A program made the position numbers and the translations under genes. This document shows, one piece after another, positions 8,853 to 16,916 of a stretch of DNA of 64,000 nucleotides. The DNA is from Roseovarius autotrophicus. Lineage in GTDB: Bacteria > Pseudomonadota > Alphaproteobacteria > Rhodobacterales > Rhodobacteraceae. The notes beneath the pieces were generated by a model, which searched no databases, was not told the DNA's origin, and saw only the letters and a list, made by a program, of their open reading frames with translations. The stretch covers positions 1 through 64,000 of the forward strand of contig NZ_JAGQDH010000010.1 of the NCBI RefSeq assembly GCF_018069895.1, written 5' to 3'. The stretch's first letter is position 1. The number at the start of each line of letters is the position of its first letter.

Positions 8853-9431
8853 ATGGAACATCTCGACACAACCCGCCTTGTCTATCTGGTGATCCTCGGA
8901 TCGGTGATTGGCCTGTGGTTTTTCGTGCAGAACCGCGCGGCGCTCGGCAAGCTGGCGCAATATGCCGCGATCTGGGGGTTGATCTTTCTCGGCGCGCTCG
9001 CGGTCGTCGGTCTCTGGGGCGATATTCGCCAGACGGTGCAGCCAAGCCAGAGCATGATGGGCGAGAGCCGGATCGAATTGCCGCGCGCGCCTGACGGGCA
9101 TTATTACCTGACGGCAGAGGTCAATGGCGTGCCCCTGCGCCTTGTCGTCGATACCGGGGCAAGCCAGATCGTGCTGAGCCGGAGCGACGCGCGCCGCGTC
9201 GGCATCGACACGGAAAGCCTCGTCTATCTGGGCCGCGCCGTCACCGCCAATGGCGAGGTGCGCACCGCGCCGGTGCGGCTCGACCGGGTTGAGGTGGGAC
9301 CGATCCGCGACACGAATGTGCGCGCGGTGGTGAACGCGGGCGAGATGGCGGGATCGCTTCTGGGCATGGACTATCTGCAACGTTTTTCAAGGGTGGAGAT
9401 CACGGGCGGGCGGCTGGTGCTGGAGCGGTAG
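8853..9431 (+). CDS. Membrane-anchored retropepsin-like aspartic protease (TIGR02281 type)
   Basis: A 192-residue protein with two N-terminal membrane helices (about residues 8-25 and 38-56), followed by a single-domain retropepsin-like fold. The catalytic motif is VVDTGASQIVLS with Asp100. The downstream TANGEVRTAPVRLDRVEVG and SLLGMDYLQRF segments match the family pattern of flap and second conserved glycine region. Such half-length aspartic proteases must dimerise to be active. The domain probably faces the periplasm. Its substrate is unknown. It starts 17 bases after marC. Confidence 0.85.
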   Translation: MEHLDTTRLVYLVILGSVIGLWFFVQNRAALGKLAQYAAIWGLIFLGALAVVGLWGDIRQTVQPSQSMMGESRIELPRAPDGHYYLTAEVNGVPLRLVVDTGASQIVLSRSDARRVGIDTESLVYLGRAVTANGEVRTAPVRLDRVEVGPIRDTNVRAVVNAGEMAGSLLGMDYLQRFSRVEITGGRLVLER

Positions 9432-9488
9432 GGATTTCACCCGGCCCGCCCCCTTGCAAATCGCCCCGCCGCCCCCAAGCTATGTGCC

Positions 9489-9941
9489 ATGACGATGCAA
9501 GACATATGGCACCTGCCCGACCCCGAGACGCAGCCCGAATTCTACGCCGATGTGCCGGCGAAGCGGCTGGTGGCGTTTGTGGTGGACACGCTGGTGATTC
9601 TCGGGCTGAGCCTTCTGGTCGTGCCGTTCACTGCCTTCACCGGCCTTTTCTTCTTTCCGCTGCTGATGGCTGTGGTGGGCTTTGCCTATCGCGTGGTGAC
9701 GATCGCGCGCGCCTCGGCCACATGGGGAATGCAGCTGGTGGCGATCGAGTTTCGCGCCCGCGATGGCGGGCGGTTCGATCTCGGGCTGGCCTTTGCGCAT
9801 ACGCTGGGGCTGGCGATTTCCTTTGGTTTGCCGGTGTTGCAGGTGGTCTCCATCGTGCTGATGCTGACGCAGCCGCGCGGTCAGGGGCTGAGCGATCTGG
9901 TGCTTGGTTCGGTCGCCGTGAACCGGCGTGCGGCGATGTGA
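9489..9941 (+). CDS. RDD family membrane protein
   Basis: A 150-residue membrane protein with three or four hydrophobic helices. The name-giving arginine/aspartate motif is visible as AKRLVAFVVDTLVI (residues 25-38), and the segment ASATWGMQLVAIEFRARDG matches the conserved second half of the domain. RDD proteins are poorly understood; some take part in ion or compatible-solute transport. A second ATG two codons downstream could also be the start. It is on the same strand as the aspartic protease, 57 bases away. Confidence 0.85.
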   Translation: MTMQDIWHLPDPETQPEFYADVPAKRLVAFVVDTLVILGLSLLVVPFTAFTGLFFFPLLMAVVGFAYRVVTIARASATWGMQLVAIEFRARDGGRFDLGLAFAHTLGLAISFGLPVLQVVSIVLMLTQPRGQGLSDLVLGSVAVNRRAAM

Positions 9942-10014
9942 CAGGGCGGTGACAAGCCCCTTGGCGTAAAGGGTCTTCATTGTTATCGTCAGCGCAAAGA
10001 GCCACGGAATTTCC

Positions 10015-10839
10015 ATGCGTCACACGCTTCCCATAGCGCCGCAATTCTATGTGACGGCCCCGCAGCCATGCCCCTATCTGCCTGGGCGGATGGAGCGCAA
10101 GCTCTTTACGGCGTTGCAGGGCGAGGGCGCGAGGCGTCTGAACGACGGTTTGTCGAAACAGGGCTTCCGGCGCTCGCAGAACGTGCTTTACCGGCCATCA
10201 TGCAGTGATTGCGCGGCCTGTCTCTCGGCACGGATCAACGTGGCTGCGTTCGAGCCGACCAAGAGTCAGCGGCGCACGATCAGGCGCAACGCCGGGCTGA
10301 TGCGGCGCGCCACCTCTCCCTGGGCCACGGAGGAGCAATACACGCTCTTTCGCCGCTATCTGGTGAGTCGCCACGCGACGGGCGGCATGGCCGATATGGA
10401 CACGTTCGAATTCGCGGCGATGATCGAGGAAACGCCGGTGCGCACGCGGGTGGTGGAATATGCCGAACCGGACGGCACAATGGTGGCGACCTGCCTCACC
10501 GACATTCTCGATGACGGGGTGAGCATGGTTTATTCCTTCTTCGAGCCGGACCGCGCTGCGGCGTCTCTGGGCACCTTTGTCATCCTCGACCATGTCGAGA
10601 TTGCGCGCGAAAACGGGCTTCCTTACGTCTATTTGGGCTATTGGGTGCCGGGCAGCGACAAGATGGGCTACAAGGCCGCCTTTTCGGGGCTGGAGGTCTA
10701 TGCCGACGGCCGCTGGCAGAAGATGCGCGACCCGGCTGCCTTCCGTGCCCGTGCGCATCCGCTGGTGAACGATCCGATTTCCGAACAGGTGGCGAATATC
10801 TCGCTGCCCGATACGCGGCCAGCGCGGCCAAAGGGCTGA
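10015..10839 (+). CDS. bpt: Aspartate/glutamate leucyltransferase (Bpt)
   Basis: A 274-residue aminoacyl-tRNA-protein transferase of the ATE/Bpt family. Bpt attaches leucine from Leu-tRNA to N-terminal aspartate or glutamate, making the protein a substrate for ClpS/ClpAP. Family motifs are the N-terminal PCPYLPGR (residues 18-25), the cysteine cluster [10 protein letters not shown] (residues 61-70), and the GNAT-like core with [16 protein letters not shown] (residues 205-220). clpA is at 53.9-56.3 kb in this window, which fits an N-end rule pathway, although no clpS was found. Its stop lies 5 bases from the convergent DsbD-like gene. Confidence 0.92.
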   Translation: MRHTLPIAPQFYVTAPQPCPYLPGRMERKLFTALQGEGARRLNDGLSKQGFRRSQNVLYRPSCSDCAACLSARINVAAFEPTKSQRRTIRRNAGLMRRATSPWATEEQYTLFRRYLVSRHATGGMADMDTFEFAAMIEETPVRTRVVEYAEPDGTMVATCLTDILDDGVSMVYSFFEPDRAAASLGTFVILDHVEIARENGLPYVYLGYWVPGSDKMGYKAAFSGLEVYADGRWQKMRDPAAFRARAHPLVNDPISEQVANISLPDTRPARPKG

Positions 10840-10844
10840 TCTGC

Positions 10845-11654
10845 TCAGCGCCCGGTGCACCCCTGGATATCGACCGCGTCGCCGGTGCTGAGCACGGTGA
10901 AGCGCAACGCGCCTCGATTGAGCATGACGCCGCGCCCGTCTACATGGTAGATCTCGGTTTCGGCGTTCAGGCGATTGCCGTTGCGTGAGGTGTCCGATTG
11001 CGCCACCCAGAGCTCGGGGTTGTCGGTCTCGATCGCGACCATCTCGCTCTGGCCCATCTGCTTCATCTCGATCTCGGTCGAAAGGCGCAGCCCGCCCTCG
11101 ATGGGCGAGACAGCGCAGGTGACCCGGCCCACGCCTGCCTCGGCGGCGGTGTAGGGGCGCGCGGCGAGGGCGGCGGCGATGCGCGGGTCGCGATGGCCGG
11201 GGTCGAGCGGCAGTTCAAGACGCACCTTCGTGTCCACGGGCACGCAAATATCGTTGCAGATGCCGATCTCCAGATCGGCCGCGAGGGTTATCGGCTGGCC
11301 GGCTTGTGTGGGCGTGAGGCGCACGGGCAGGATCAGATCCCGCTCGTATCCGATGGTGCGCATGCCGTTGGTTGTGGTCTGCTGCGGTGTGGGCCACAGG
11401 ATGTCCACTGCTCTCAGATTGTCCGAGTTGCGCCAGTCGAAGCGCGGCGGGATCCCGGCCTCGCCCGGCGCGCGCCAATAGGTTTTCCAGCCCTCCGCCA
11501 TCTCGAAGCGCAGCGCGGCCACATGCGTGCCGTCGGCATCGCGCCAACCGGGCAGGATGCTGACCGAAACCATGTCATCGGTGGATTGTGCTGTGGCGGG
11601 GCCAGCGAGAGGAAACGCCGCAAGGGCCAGCGAGAGGAGCGCGGATCTGAACAT
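10845..11654 (-). CDS. Secreted DsbD N-terminal-domain-like protein
   Basis: A 269-residue protein with a clear signal peptide (MFRSALLSLALAAFPLAGPATA, cleavage before QSTDD). The mature part resembles the DsbD/ScsB N-terminal immunoglobulin-like domain: WKTYWRAPGEAGIPPRFDW, ILWPTPQ, and the cysteine motif EIGICNDICVPVD, in which CNDIC could be redox active. Unlike full DsbD it has no membrane domain and no thioredoxin domain, so it probably works with a separate membrane electron carrier that is not in this window. It diverges from yqgE, with 114 bases between the starts. Confidence 0.8.
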   Translation of the reverse strand: MFRSALLSLALAAFPLAGPATAQSTDDMVSVSILPGWRDADGTHVAALRFEMAEGWKTYWRAPGEAGIPPRFDWRNSDNLRAVDILWPTPQQTTTNGMRTIGYERDLILPVRLTPTQAGQPITLAADLEIGICNDICVPVDTKVRLELPLDPGHRDPRIAAALAARPYTAAEAGVGRVTCAVSPIEGGLRLSTEIEMKQMGQSEMVAIETDNPELWVAQSDTSRNGNRLNAETEIYHVDGRGVMLNRGALRFTVLSTGDAVDIQGCTGR

Positions 11655-11768
11655 GACTTTGACATGGGGGATTTCGCACGTAATGCCAACTCACATTCGA
11701 GAGAGAAATCTTGCCGTAGCTTCAACTGCACGCTTGCGCCGGCCCCTTGCGCCCCCCATTCTTGATCC

Positions 11769-12353
11769 ATGAGCGATACGGAACACAGCACGTCTCCGGT
11801 TGATCTGACCGGCAAATGTCTCATCGCCATGCCGGGGATGGGTGATCCGCGCTTTGCCCATTCGGTCGTCTATCTTTGCGCCCATTCGGCCGAAGGGGCA
11901 ATGGGGCTGATCGTCAACAAGCCAACCGACGAATTGCGGATGCGCGATCTTCTGGATCATCTCTCGATCACGCCCGGAGCGGTGATGCGTAATCTGCCAG
12001 TGTATTTCGGCGGCCCGGTTGAACATGGGCGCGGCTTTGTGCTGCATGATGACGGCTATCGTTCGGATCTGGCGACCCTGAATGTCGATCGCGGATTCGG
12101 CATGACCGCGACACTCGACATCCTTGAGGATCTGGCCGAGGGGCGCGGGCCGGATCACGCGATCCTTGCGCTGGGTTATGCCGGCTGGGGGCCGGGGCAA
12201 CTCGAACAGGAACTGGCACAGAACGGCTGGCTCACTTGCGATGCCGATGCCGATCTGGTGTTCACCACCCCAGATCCCGAGAAATGGGAGGCGGCGCTGG
12301 CGCGTCTGGGGGTTTCGGCCCTGATGCTGTCGCAGCAGGCGGGCCACGCCTGA
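11769..12353 (+). CDS. YqgE/AlgH family protein
   Basis: A 194-residue cytoplasmic protein of the UPF0301 (YqgE/AlgH) family. Typical blocks are [20 protein letters not shown] near the N-terminus, [17 protein letters not shown], and the C-terminal [14 protein letters not shown]. The family is widely conserved, but its biochemical role is not established; the early proposal of an alginate transcription regulator is doubtful. It begins at the ATG at 11769 and is followed 49 bases later by dctB on the same strand. Confidence 0.93.
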   Translation: MSDTEHSTSPVDLTGKCLIAMPGMGDPRFAHSVVYLCAHSAEGAMGLIVNKPTDELRMRDLLDHLSITPGAVMRNLPVYFGGPVEHGRGFVLHDDGYRSDLATLNVDRGFGMTATLDILEDLAEGRGPDHAILALGYAGWGPGQLEQELAQNGWLTCDADADLVFTTPDPEKWEAALARLGVSALMLSQQAGHA

Positions 12354-12402
12354 GCGGCTTGGCTCTGGTCAAGGGCGGCTGCGCGCGGATAAACTGCGGG
12401 CC

Positions 12403-14148
12403 ATGACCCGATCTGCCCCCCGTCTGATGCTTGTTGCCCCGTTCCTGCTGGTCGTCGCCGCGATGACCGGGGCGGTCTGGCACTATGGCTACCGGCAGGC
12501 GCTGGATGAGTTGTCGCGGCGCGGCGAGGCCGATCTGGCCCTGGTTCTGGGTGGGCTTGTCTCTGACCTGCAACGGTATCGCGATCAGGCGGTGGCGCTG
12601 GCAGATCATCCGAGCCTGACAGTGCTCACTCATGCGTCGGGGCCGCGCGACAGGCGGGTGGCGACGCGGCTTCTGATCGCCGCCGCTGATCGCACCGGGG
12701 CAGGCGCGCTCTATTTCGCTGATCGCGACGGGCGGCTTCTGGCCGGGACCGCGCTACGCCCCGAGGGCTTTGCCGGGGCCCCCGCTTTTCGGCGCGCCCT
12801 CGATGGCGCGCTTGGCACCGCCCATGGCAGCGATGGCGCAGGCGGGCGGTATTTCGAGTTTGCCGCCCCCGCCTTTGGCGCGGACGGACGGGTGAGCGGC
12901 GCGGTGGTGGCCGTGGCCCCGGCCGAGAATGTCGAGTTCGGCTGGCGCGGCATGAGCACGGCGGTGTTCCTCGTGGATGTGGGCGGGTCAGTGTTCCTGT
13001 CGAATCGTTCCGAGTTGCAGGGTTGGGGCAAGGTGCCGGGCGCGCCGGAACTGGTGCCGCCGGGGGGGCAGCCGATTCGCTTCGGGCAGAGCCGGAGCGG
13101 GCCGCACGAGATCTGGCAGATCGAGCTCGGCCCCTACCTGCCGCGCCGCGCGGTGCAGGTGGCGCAGGATCTGCCCCGCATCGGCATGACCGGCGCGGCG
13201 CTGGTGGATGTGGGCCCGGCGCGGCGGCTGGCGGCGCTTCAGGCGGCGGCGGTGGCGGTGCTGCTGCTCTTTTTCGGCGCACTGCTGCTGATGGCGCAGG
13301 AGCGGCGCCACGCGCTGGCGCGCGCTAACGCGCAACTGGAGCGGCGTGTTGCTGACCGTACCGAGACGCTGACCCGCACCAACCGCGCCTTGCAGCGTGA
13401 GATACGAGAGCGGCAGGAGGCGGAGGCGGCGCTCAAGCGTGCGCAGGCCGAACTTGTGCAGGCCGGCAAGCTGAGCGCGCTCGGCAAGATGAGCGCGGGC
13501 ATCAGCCACGAACTCAACCAGCCGCTGATGGCCATCCGGCAATTGGCGGCCAATGGCGGCGCGTTCCTGAAACGAGGCGCGCCAGACAGTGCCGCCGAGA
13601 ACCTCGCGCGCATCGACGAGATGGCGCACCGGATGAGCCGGATTATCCGCAACCTTCGCGCCTTCGTGCGCAACGAGAACGAGCCGATGGGACGGGTGGA
13701 CATGATCAAGGTGGTGGAGGTGGCGCTCGAGATGACGACCGAACGGCTGCGCAAGGATGGCGTTGCGGTGGACTGGCACGCGCCACCCGGCCCGGTGCTG
13801 GTCTGCGGCGGCGAGGTGCGGCTGGGGCAGGTGCTGGTCAATCTCATTACCAATGCCGCCGACGCCATGGCCGAGAGTGCCGAGCGGCGGCTGAGCATCA
13901 CCCTTGAGGATGGCGCGCCGGTGCGCGTGGCGGTGCGCGACACCGGCCCCGGCATCGAGGAGCCGGAAAAGATCTTCGATCCATTCTACACCACCAAGGA
14001 TGTCGGCGGCGAGGGCATGGGGCTTGGCCTCTCGATCTCCTACGGGCTGGTGCAGAGCTTTGGCGGGCGAATCTCGGGGGCCAATACCGGTGCGGGGGCC
14101 GAATTTACCGTCGAGCTTGACCCGTGGGCCGAGGAGCGCGTGGCATGA
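12403..14148 (+). CDS. dctB: C4-dicarboxylate sensor histidine kinase (DctB type)
   Basis: A 581-residue membrane sensor kinase. Helices at about residues 9-26 and 277-298 flank a periplasmic region (27-276) of the size of the DctB double-PAS sensor domain. A cytoplasmic coiled coil (305-350) leads to the H-box KMSAGISHELNQPLMAIRQLA with His369. Next come the N-box (VNLITNAADAMAE) and the ATP-binding G-boxes (DTGPGI, GEGMGLGLSIS). The NQPL motif after the H-box is typical of DctB. Its stop overlaps the dctD start (ATGA), so the two are translationally coupled. The dctPQM transporter is a plausible target despite lying about 7 kb away. Confidence 0.9.
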   Translation: MTRSAPRLMLVAPFLLVVAAMTGAVWHYGYRQALDELSRRGEADLALVLGGLVSDLQRYRDQAVALADHPSLTVLTHASGPRDRRVATRLLIAAADRTGAGALYFADRDGRLLAGTALRPEGFAGAPAFRRALDGALGTAHGSDGAGGRYFEFAAPAFGADGRVSGAVVAVAPAENVEFGWRGMSTAVFLVDVGGSVFLSNRSELQGWGKVPGAPELVPPGGQPIRFGQSRSGPHEIWQIELGPYLPRRAVQVAQDLPRIGMTGAALVDVGPARRLAALQAAAVAVLLLFFGALLLMAQERRHALARANAQLERRVADRTETLTRTNRALQREIRERQEAEAALKRAQAELVQAGKLSALGKMSAGISHELNQPLMAIRQLAANGGAFLKRGAPDSAAENLARIDEMAHRMSRIIRNLRAFVRNENEPMGRVDMIKVVEVALEMTTERLRKDGVAVDWHAPPGPVLVCGGEVRLGQVLVNLITNAADAMAESAERRLSITLEDGAPVRVAVRDTGPGIEEPEKIFDPFYTTKDVGGEGMGLGLSISYGLVQSFGGRISGANTGAGAEFTVELDPWAEERVA

Positions 14149-15386
14149 CAGGCGCGGTGCTGCTGGTGGACGATGACCGCCCGGTGCGCGAGGCGCTGGT
14201 GCAGACGCTGGAACTGGCCGATTGGCAGGTGCGTGCGGCGGGCTCTTTCATCGAGGCCAAGGATCACATCGCGCGCGACTATCCCGGCGTGATCCTGTCG
14301 GACATACGGATGCCAGGGCGCGACGGGTTTCACCTGCTGGCGCATGCACGGCAGGTCGATGCTGATCTGCCGGTGATCCTGTTGACTGGCGAGGGCGACA
14401 TTCCCATGGCGGTCAAGGCGATGGGGGAGGGCGCGTTCGATTTCCTGGAAAAGCCCTGCGCACCCGAACAGCTTCTGACGGTTTTGGGCCGCGCCCTGAA
14501 GAATCGCGCGCTGGTTCTGGAAAACCGCCGCCTCAAGGCGCAGCTCGAAACCGGCGATCCGGCCGCTCGGTTGATTTTCGGCACCTCGGCGCTGGTTGAT
14601 GCGCTGCGGCGCTCGGTGCGGCAGGCGGCGCGGGCGGGCACCGAGGTTCTGGTGAGCGGTCCGCCCGGCGCGGGCGTCTCGAAGGTGGCTGAGGTGATGC
14701 ACCTCATGTCGGGTAGCGCCGCGGGTCCTTTCGTCAAGCGCGCAGCGGCCGGGATGGAACCGCAGGCACTCGCCGAGGCGCTGGAGCGCGCACAGGGCGG
14801 CACGCTTTTTCTCGACGAGGTGGGTGCGCTTCCCGAGATGGCGCGCTATGCGCTGCTGGACCGACTGGAGGCGGGCACGGGCGTGCGCCTCATCGCAGGA
14901 ACCACCGCCGATCTGGCCGAGGCGGCGCGCGCAGGGGCGTTCAACGCCGATCTCTTCTACCGGCTGGAGGTGATGCATGTGCGCATCCCCGCGCTCTCGG
15001 AGCGGCCCGAGGATATTCCGGTGCTGTTTCGCCACTATGTGGCGCAGGCCGCCGAACAGGCAGGCATCCCCGCGCCCGAGATCACGCCCGACCATCTCGC
15101 CGCGCTGATGGCACAGGACTGGCCGGGTAATGCGCGCTCGCTCATGTCGGCTGCGATGCGCTTTGTTCTGGGCATGCCCGACGAGGTGGCCGAAGCGGCC
15201 GGGCTCGGGCTGGCCGAACAGATGGCACGGGTCGAGCGCGCGCTGCTTGTCGCGGCGCTCGGGCGGCAGAACGGTCGTGCCGCCGAAGCGGCCCGCGCCT
15301 TGCAACTGCCGCGCAAGACCTTCTACGACAAGCTCGCGCGCTATGGCATTCGCCCCGAGGAATATCGGCGCGGCGGGCAGGGCTGA
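14145..15386 (+). CDS. dctD: DctD-type response regulator with degenerate AAA+ domain
   Basis: A 413-residue regulator with a receiver domain (phosphoacceptor Asp53 in LSDIRMPGRDG, Lys103 in LEKPCAP), an AAA+ domain and a C-terminal Fis-type helix-turn-helix (376-402, NGRAAEAARALQLPRKTFYDK). The AAA+ part is unusual. Walker A reads GPPGAGVSK (172-180), with valine where the lysine should be. The GAFTGA loop that contacts sigma-54 is absent, with only about 22 residues between PFV (195) and GGTLFLDE (218). Walker B is intact. A GAFTGA-less NtrC that works with sigma-70 is known from Rhodobacter capsulatus, so this protein may act similarly. It probably binds the repeats at 5548-5598. Confidence 0.88.
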   Translation: MTGAVLLVDDDRPVREALVQTLELADWQVRAAGSFIEAKDHIARDYPGVILSDIRMPGRDGFHLLAHARQVDADLPVILLTGEGDIPMAVKAMGEGAFDFLEKPCAPEQLLTVLGRALKNRALVLENRRLKAQLETGDPAARLIFGTSALVDALRRSVRQAARAGTEVLVSGPPGAGVSKVAEVMHLMSGSAAGPFVKRAAAGMEPQALAEALERAQGGTLFLDEVGALPEMARYALLDRLEAGTGVRLIAGTTADLAEAARAGAFNADLFYRLEVMHVRIPALSERPEDIPVLFRHYVAQAAEQAGIPAPEITPDHLAALMAQDWPGNARSLMSAAMRFVLGMPDEVAEAAGLGLAEQMARVERALLVAALGRQNGRAAEAARALQLPRKTFYDKLARYGIRPEEYRRGGQG

Positions 15387-15433
15387 CAGCGGCACTGCCG
15401 TGAGGTCCGAGAGCAGGGCGGCATTGTGACGGC

Positions 15434-16483
15434 TTACGCGGCCATGTCGTCCACCACAGTCACACCTGCCCCACCATAGCTGTCCATGGCCACAAGCGCG
15501 CTGTTGAGGTCGGAAAGTCCGATCCGGCGCGTGACCAGCCGCGCAGGATCGAGCCGCCCCGCCGTGATCATGTCGAACAGCGCGGCAAAGCGATGCGCGC
15601 CGATGCCGCGTGTGCCATGAAGCGTGATCTGGCGCGAATAGACCAGTTCCAGCAGCGGCAGGTCGGGGGTGGCGTGGCGGCCGAGCGGCATGCCGATCTG
15701 CACATGGCGCCCCATCTTGCGCAGGCTTTTCAGCGAGTTGTGGAAGGTTTCCGTGATCCCGAGCGCATCGAGCGAAACATGCGCGCCGCCCTCGGTGATC
15801 TCGCGCACCGCGCCGCCCACATCGTCGGTCGCGCTTGCGTCAAGCGTCGCGTTCGCGCCCAGATCGCGGGCGATGGCCAGCGTTTCCGGCGTCACGTCTA
15901 CGGCGAGGATACGCGCCCCGAGCGCCGCCCCGATCAGGATCGCCGACAGCCCCACACCGCCGCAGCCATGCACCGCCAGCCATTCTCCGGGCTGGATTCT
16001 CGCCCGGTCCACAACGGCGCGGAACGAGGTGGTGACGCGGCAACCCATGCCTGCGGCCACGGCGAAATCCATCCCGTCTGGCAGGCGCACGAGGTTGAAA
16101 TCGGCGCGCGGGATGGCCAGGCGCTCGGCAAAGGCACCCCAGCCGGTAAAACCGATCACCTCCTGGTGGTTGCAGATCGTCGGTTCTCCGCCCCGACAAT
16201 CGGGACAGGTACCACAGCCAAGGACAAATGGCGCGGTGACCCGGTCGCCCGCCCGGAAGGCTCGGCATTCTGGCCCGACCTCGATCACTTCGCCCGCGAA
16301 TTCGTGCCCCATCACATGCGGCAAAACCACATCCGGGTCTGCCCCTTTCCAGGCATGGTGATCCGACCGGCACACCCCGCAGGCGCGAACGGCGACCACG
16401 GCGCCGTCGCGCGGGCAGGCGGGATCGGGCACATCTGTGATCTCGACCGGCATGGCATAGCGGGTCATCAGGGCAGCGCGCAT
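15434..16483 (-). CDS. Zinc-dependent alcohol dehydrogenase
   Basis: A 349-residue medium-chain dehydrogenase. Catalytic zinc ligands Cys38 and His60 with Glu61 (VMGHEFAG) are present, as are the four structural-zinc cysteines 90, 93, 96 and 104 (CGTCPDCRGGEPTIC). The nucleotide-binding fold shows WLAVHGCGGVGLSA around residues 167-180. It probably oxidises an alcohol or reduces an aldehyde with NAD(H), but the substrate cannot be told. The ATG at 16483 has an AAGGAG ribosome site; the longer in-frame ORF upstream is low-complexity. A near-palindrome overlaps the likely promoter just upstream. Confidence 0.9.
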   Translation of the reverse strand: MRAALMTRYAMPVEITDVPDPACPRDGAVVAVRACGVCRSDHHAWKGADPDVVLPHVMGHEFAGEVIEVGPECRAFRAGDRVTAPFVLGCGTCPDCRGGEPTICNHQEVIGFTGWGAFAERLAIPRADFNLVRLPDGMDFAVAAGMGCRVTTSFRAVVDRARIQPGEWLAVHGCGGVGLSAILIGAALGARILAVDVTPETLAIARDLGANATLDASATDDVGGAVREITEGGAHVSLDALGITETFHNSLKSLRKMGRHVQIGMPLGRHATPDLPLLELVYSRQITLHGTRGIGAHRFAALFDMITAGRLDPARLVTRRIGLSDLNSALVAMDSYGGAGVTVVDDMAA

Positions 16484-16916
16484 CGGGATCTCCTTCTGGT
16501 GTGGGGGGAACGCTAGTGTTCGCCACCTGACATAAGTTACCCGGTATTGAGCAGGCGCGCCATGTTGGCGGAATCTAGAATGCCAGGGGCGTTGAATGGC
16601 CTTGCGCTGACGCTGGCCTCCTGCCACCCGCGCGGAATCAAGGCGTGCCTGCGCGCCGCCGCGCGAGCGCCCGACCGCCCCCCCGGGCGGGCGATTTTGC
16701 AACGCTGCACCCCGTACAATCGTTCGATGTTCCTGCACCATAAACTGCCCACAAAAACCGTCGCAGCGCCACCCGGCGGTCAGGCACTCGCGCGGCTCAT
16801 CCCTCAATTGGGAATGTCCATGCGGGTCATCAACAGACACTTTGCAGCCGCTTTGCACCGGGTATATTGCGTCAGGGGGCGAACGCTAGGGGCCGACCAT
16901 CACGACGGCAAGGCCC
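16484..16916 (-). other. 433-base intergenic region upstream of the alcohol dehydrogenase
   Basis: No gene is recognised on either strand. The stretch must hold the promoter of the minus-strand alcohol dehydrogenase and the end of the solute-binding protein transcript. The nonamer gaacgctag occurs at both ends (16508 and 16881). A GC-rich inverted repeat around 16668-16695 (cgcccg...gggcgggcg, followed by atttt) would face plus-strand transcription, where no gene ends. Otherwise nothing is seen. Confidence 0.5.
16508..16521. promoter_or_regulatory. Near-palindromic site upstream of the alcohol dehydrogenase
   Basis: The 14 bases gaacgctagtgttc pair in 6 of 7 positions as an inverted repeat and lie 25 bases upstream of the alcohol dehydrogenase start codon. 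The position suits an operator overlapping the promoter. The regulator is not known, and no regulator gene adjoins. Confidence 0.4.
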
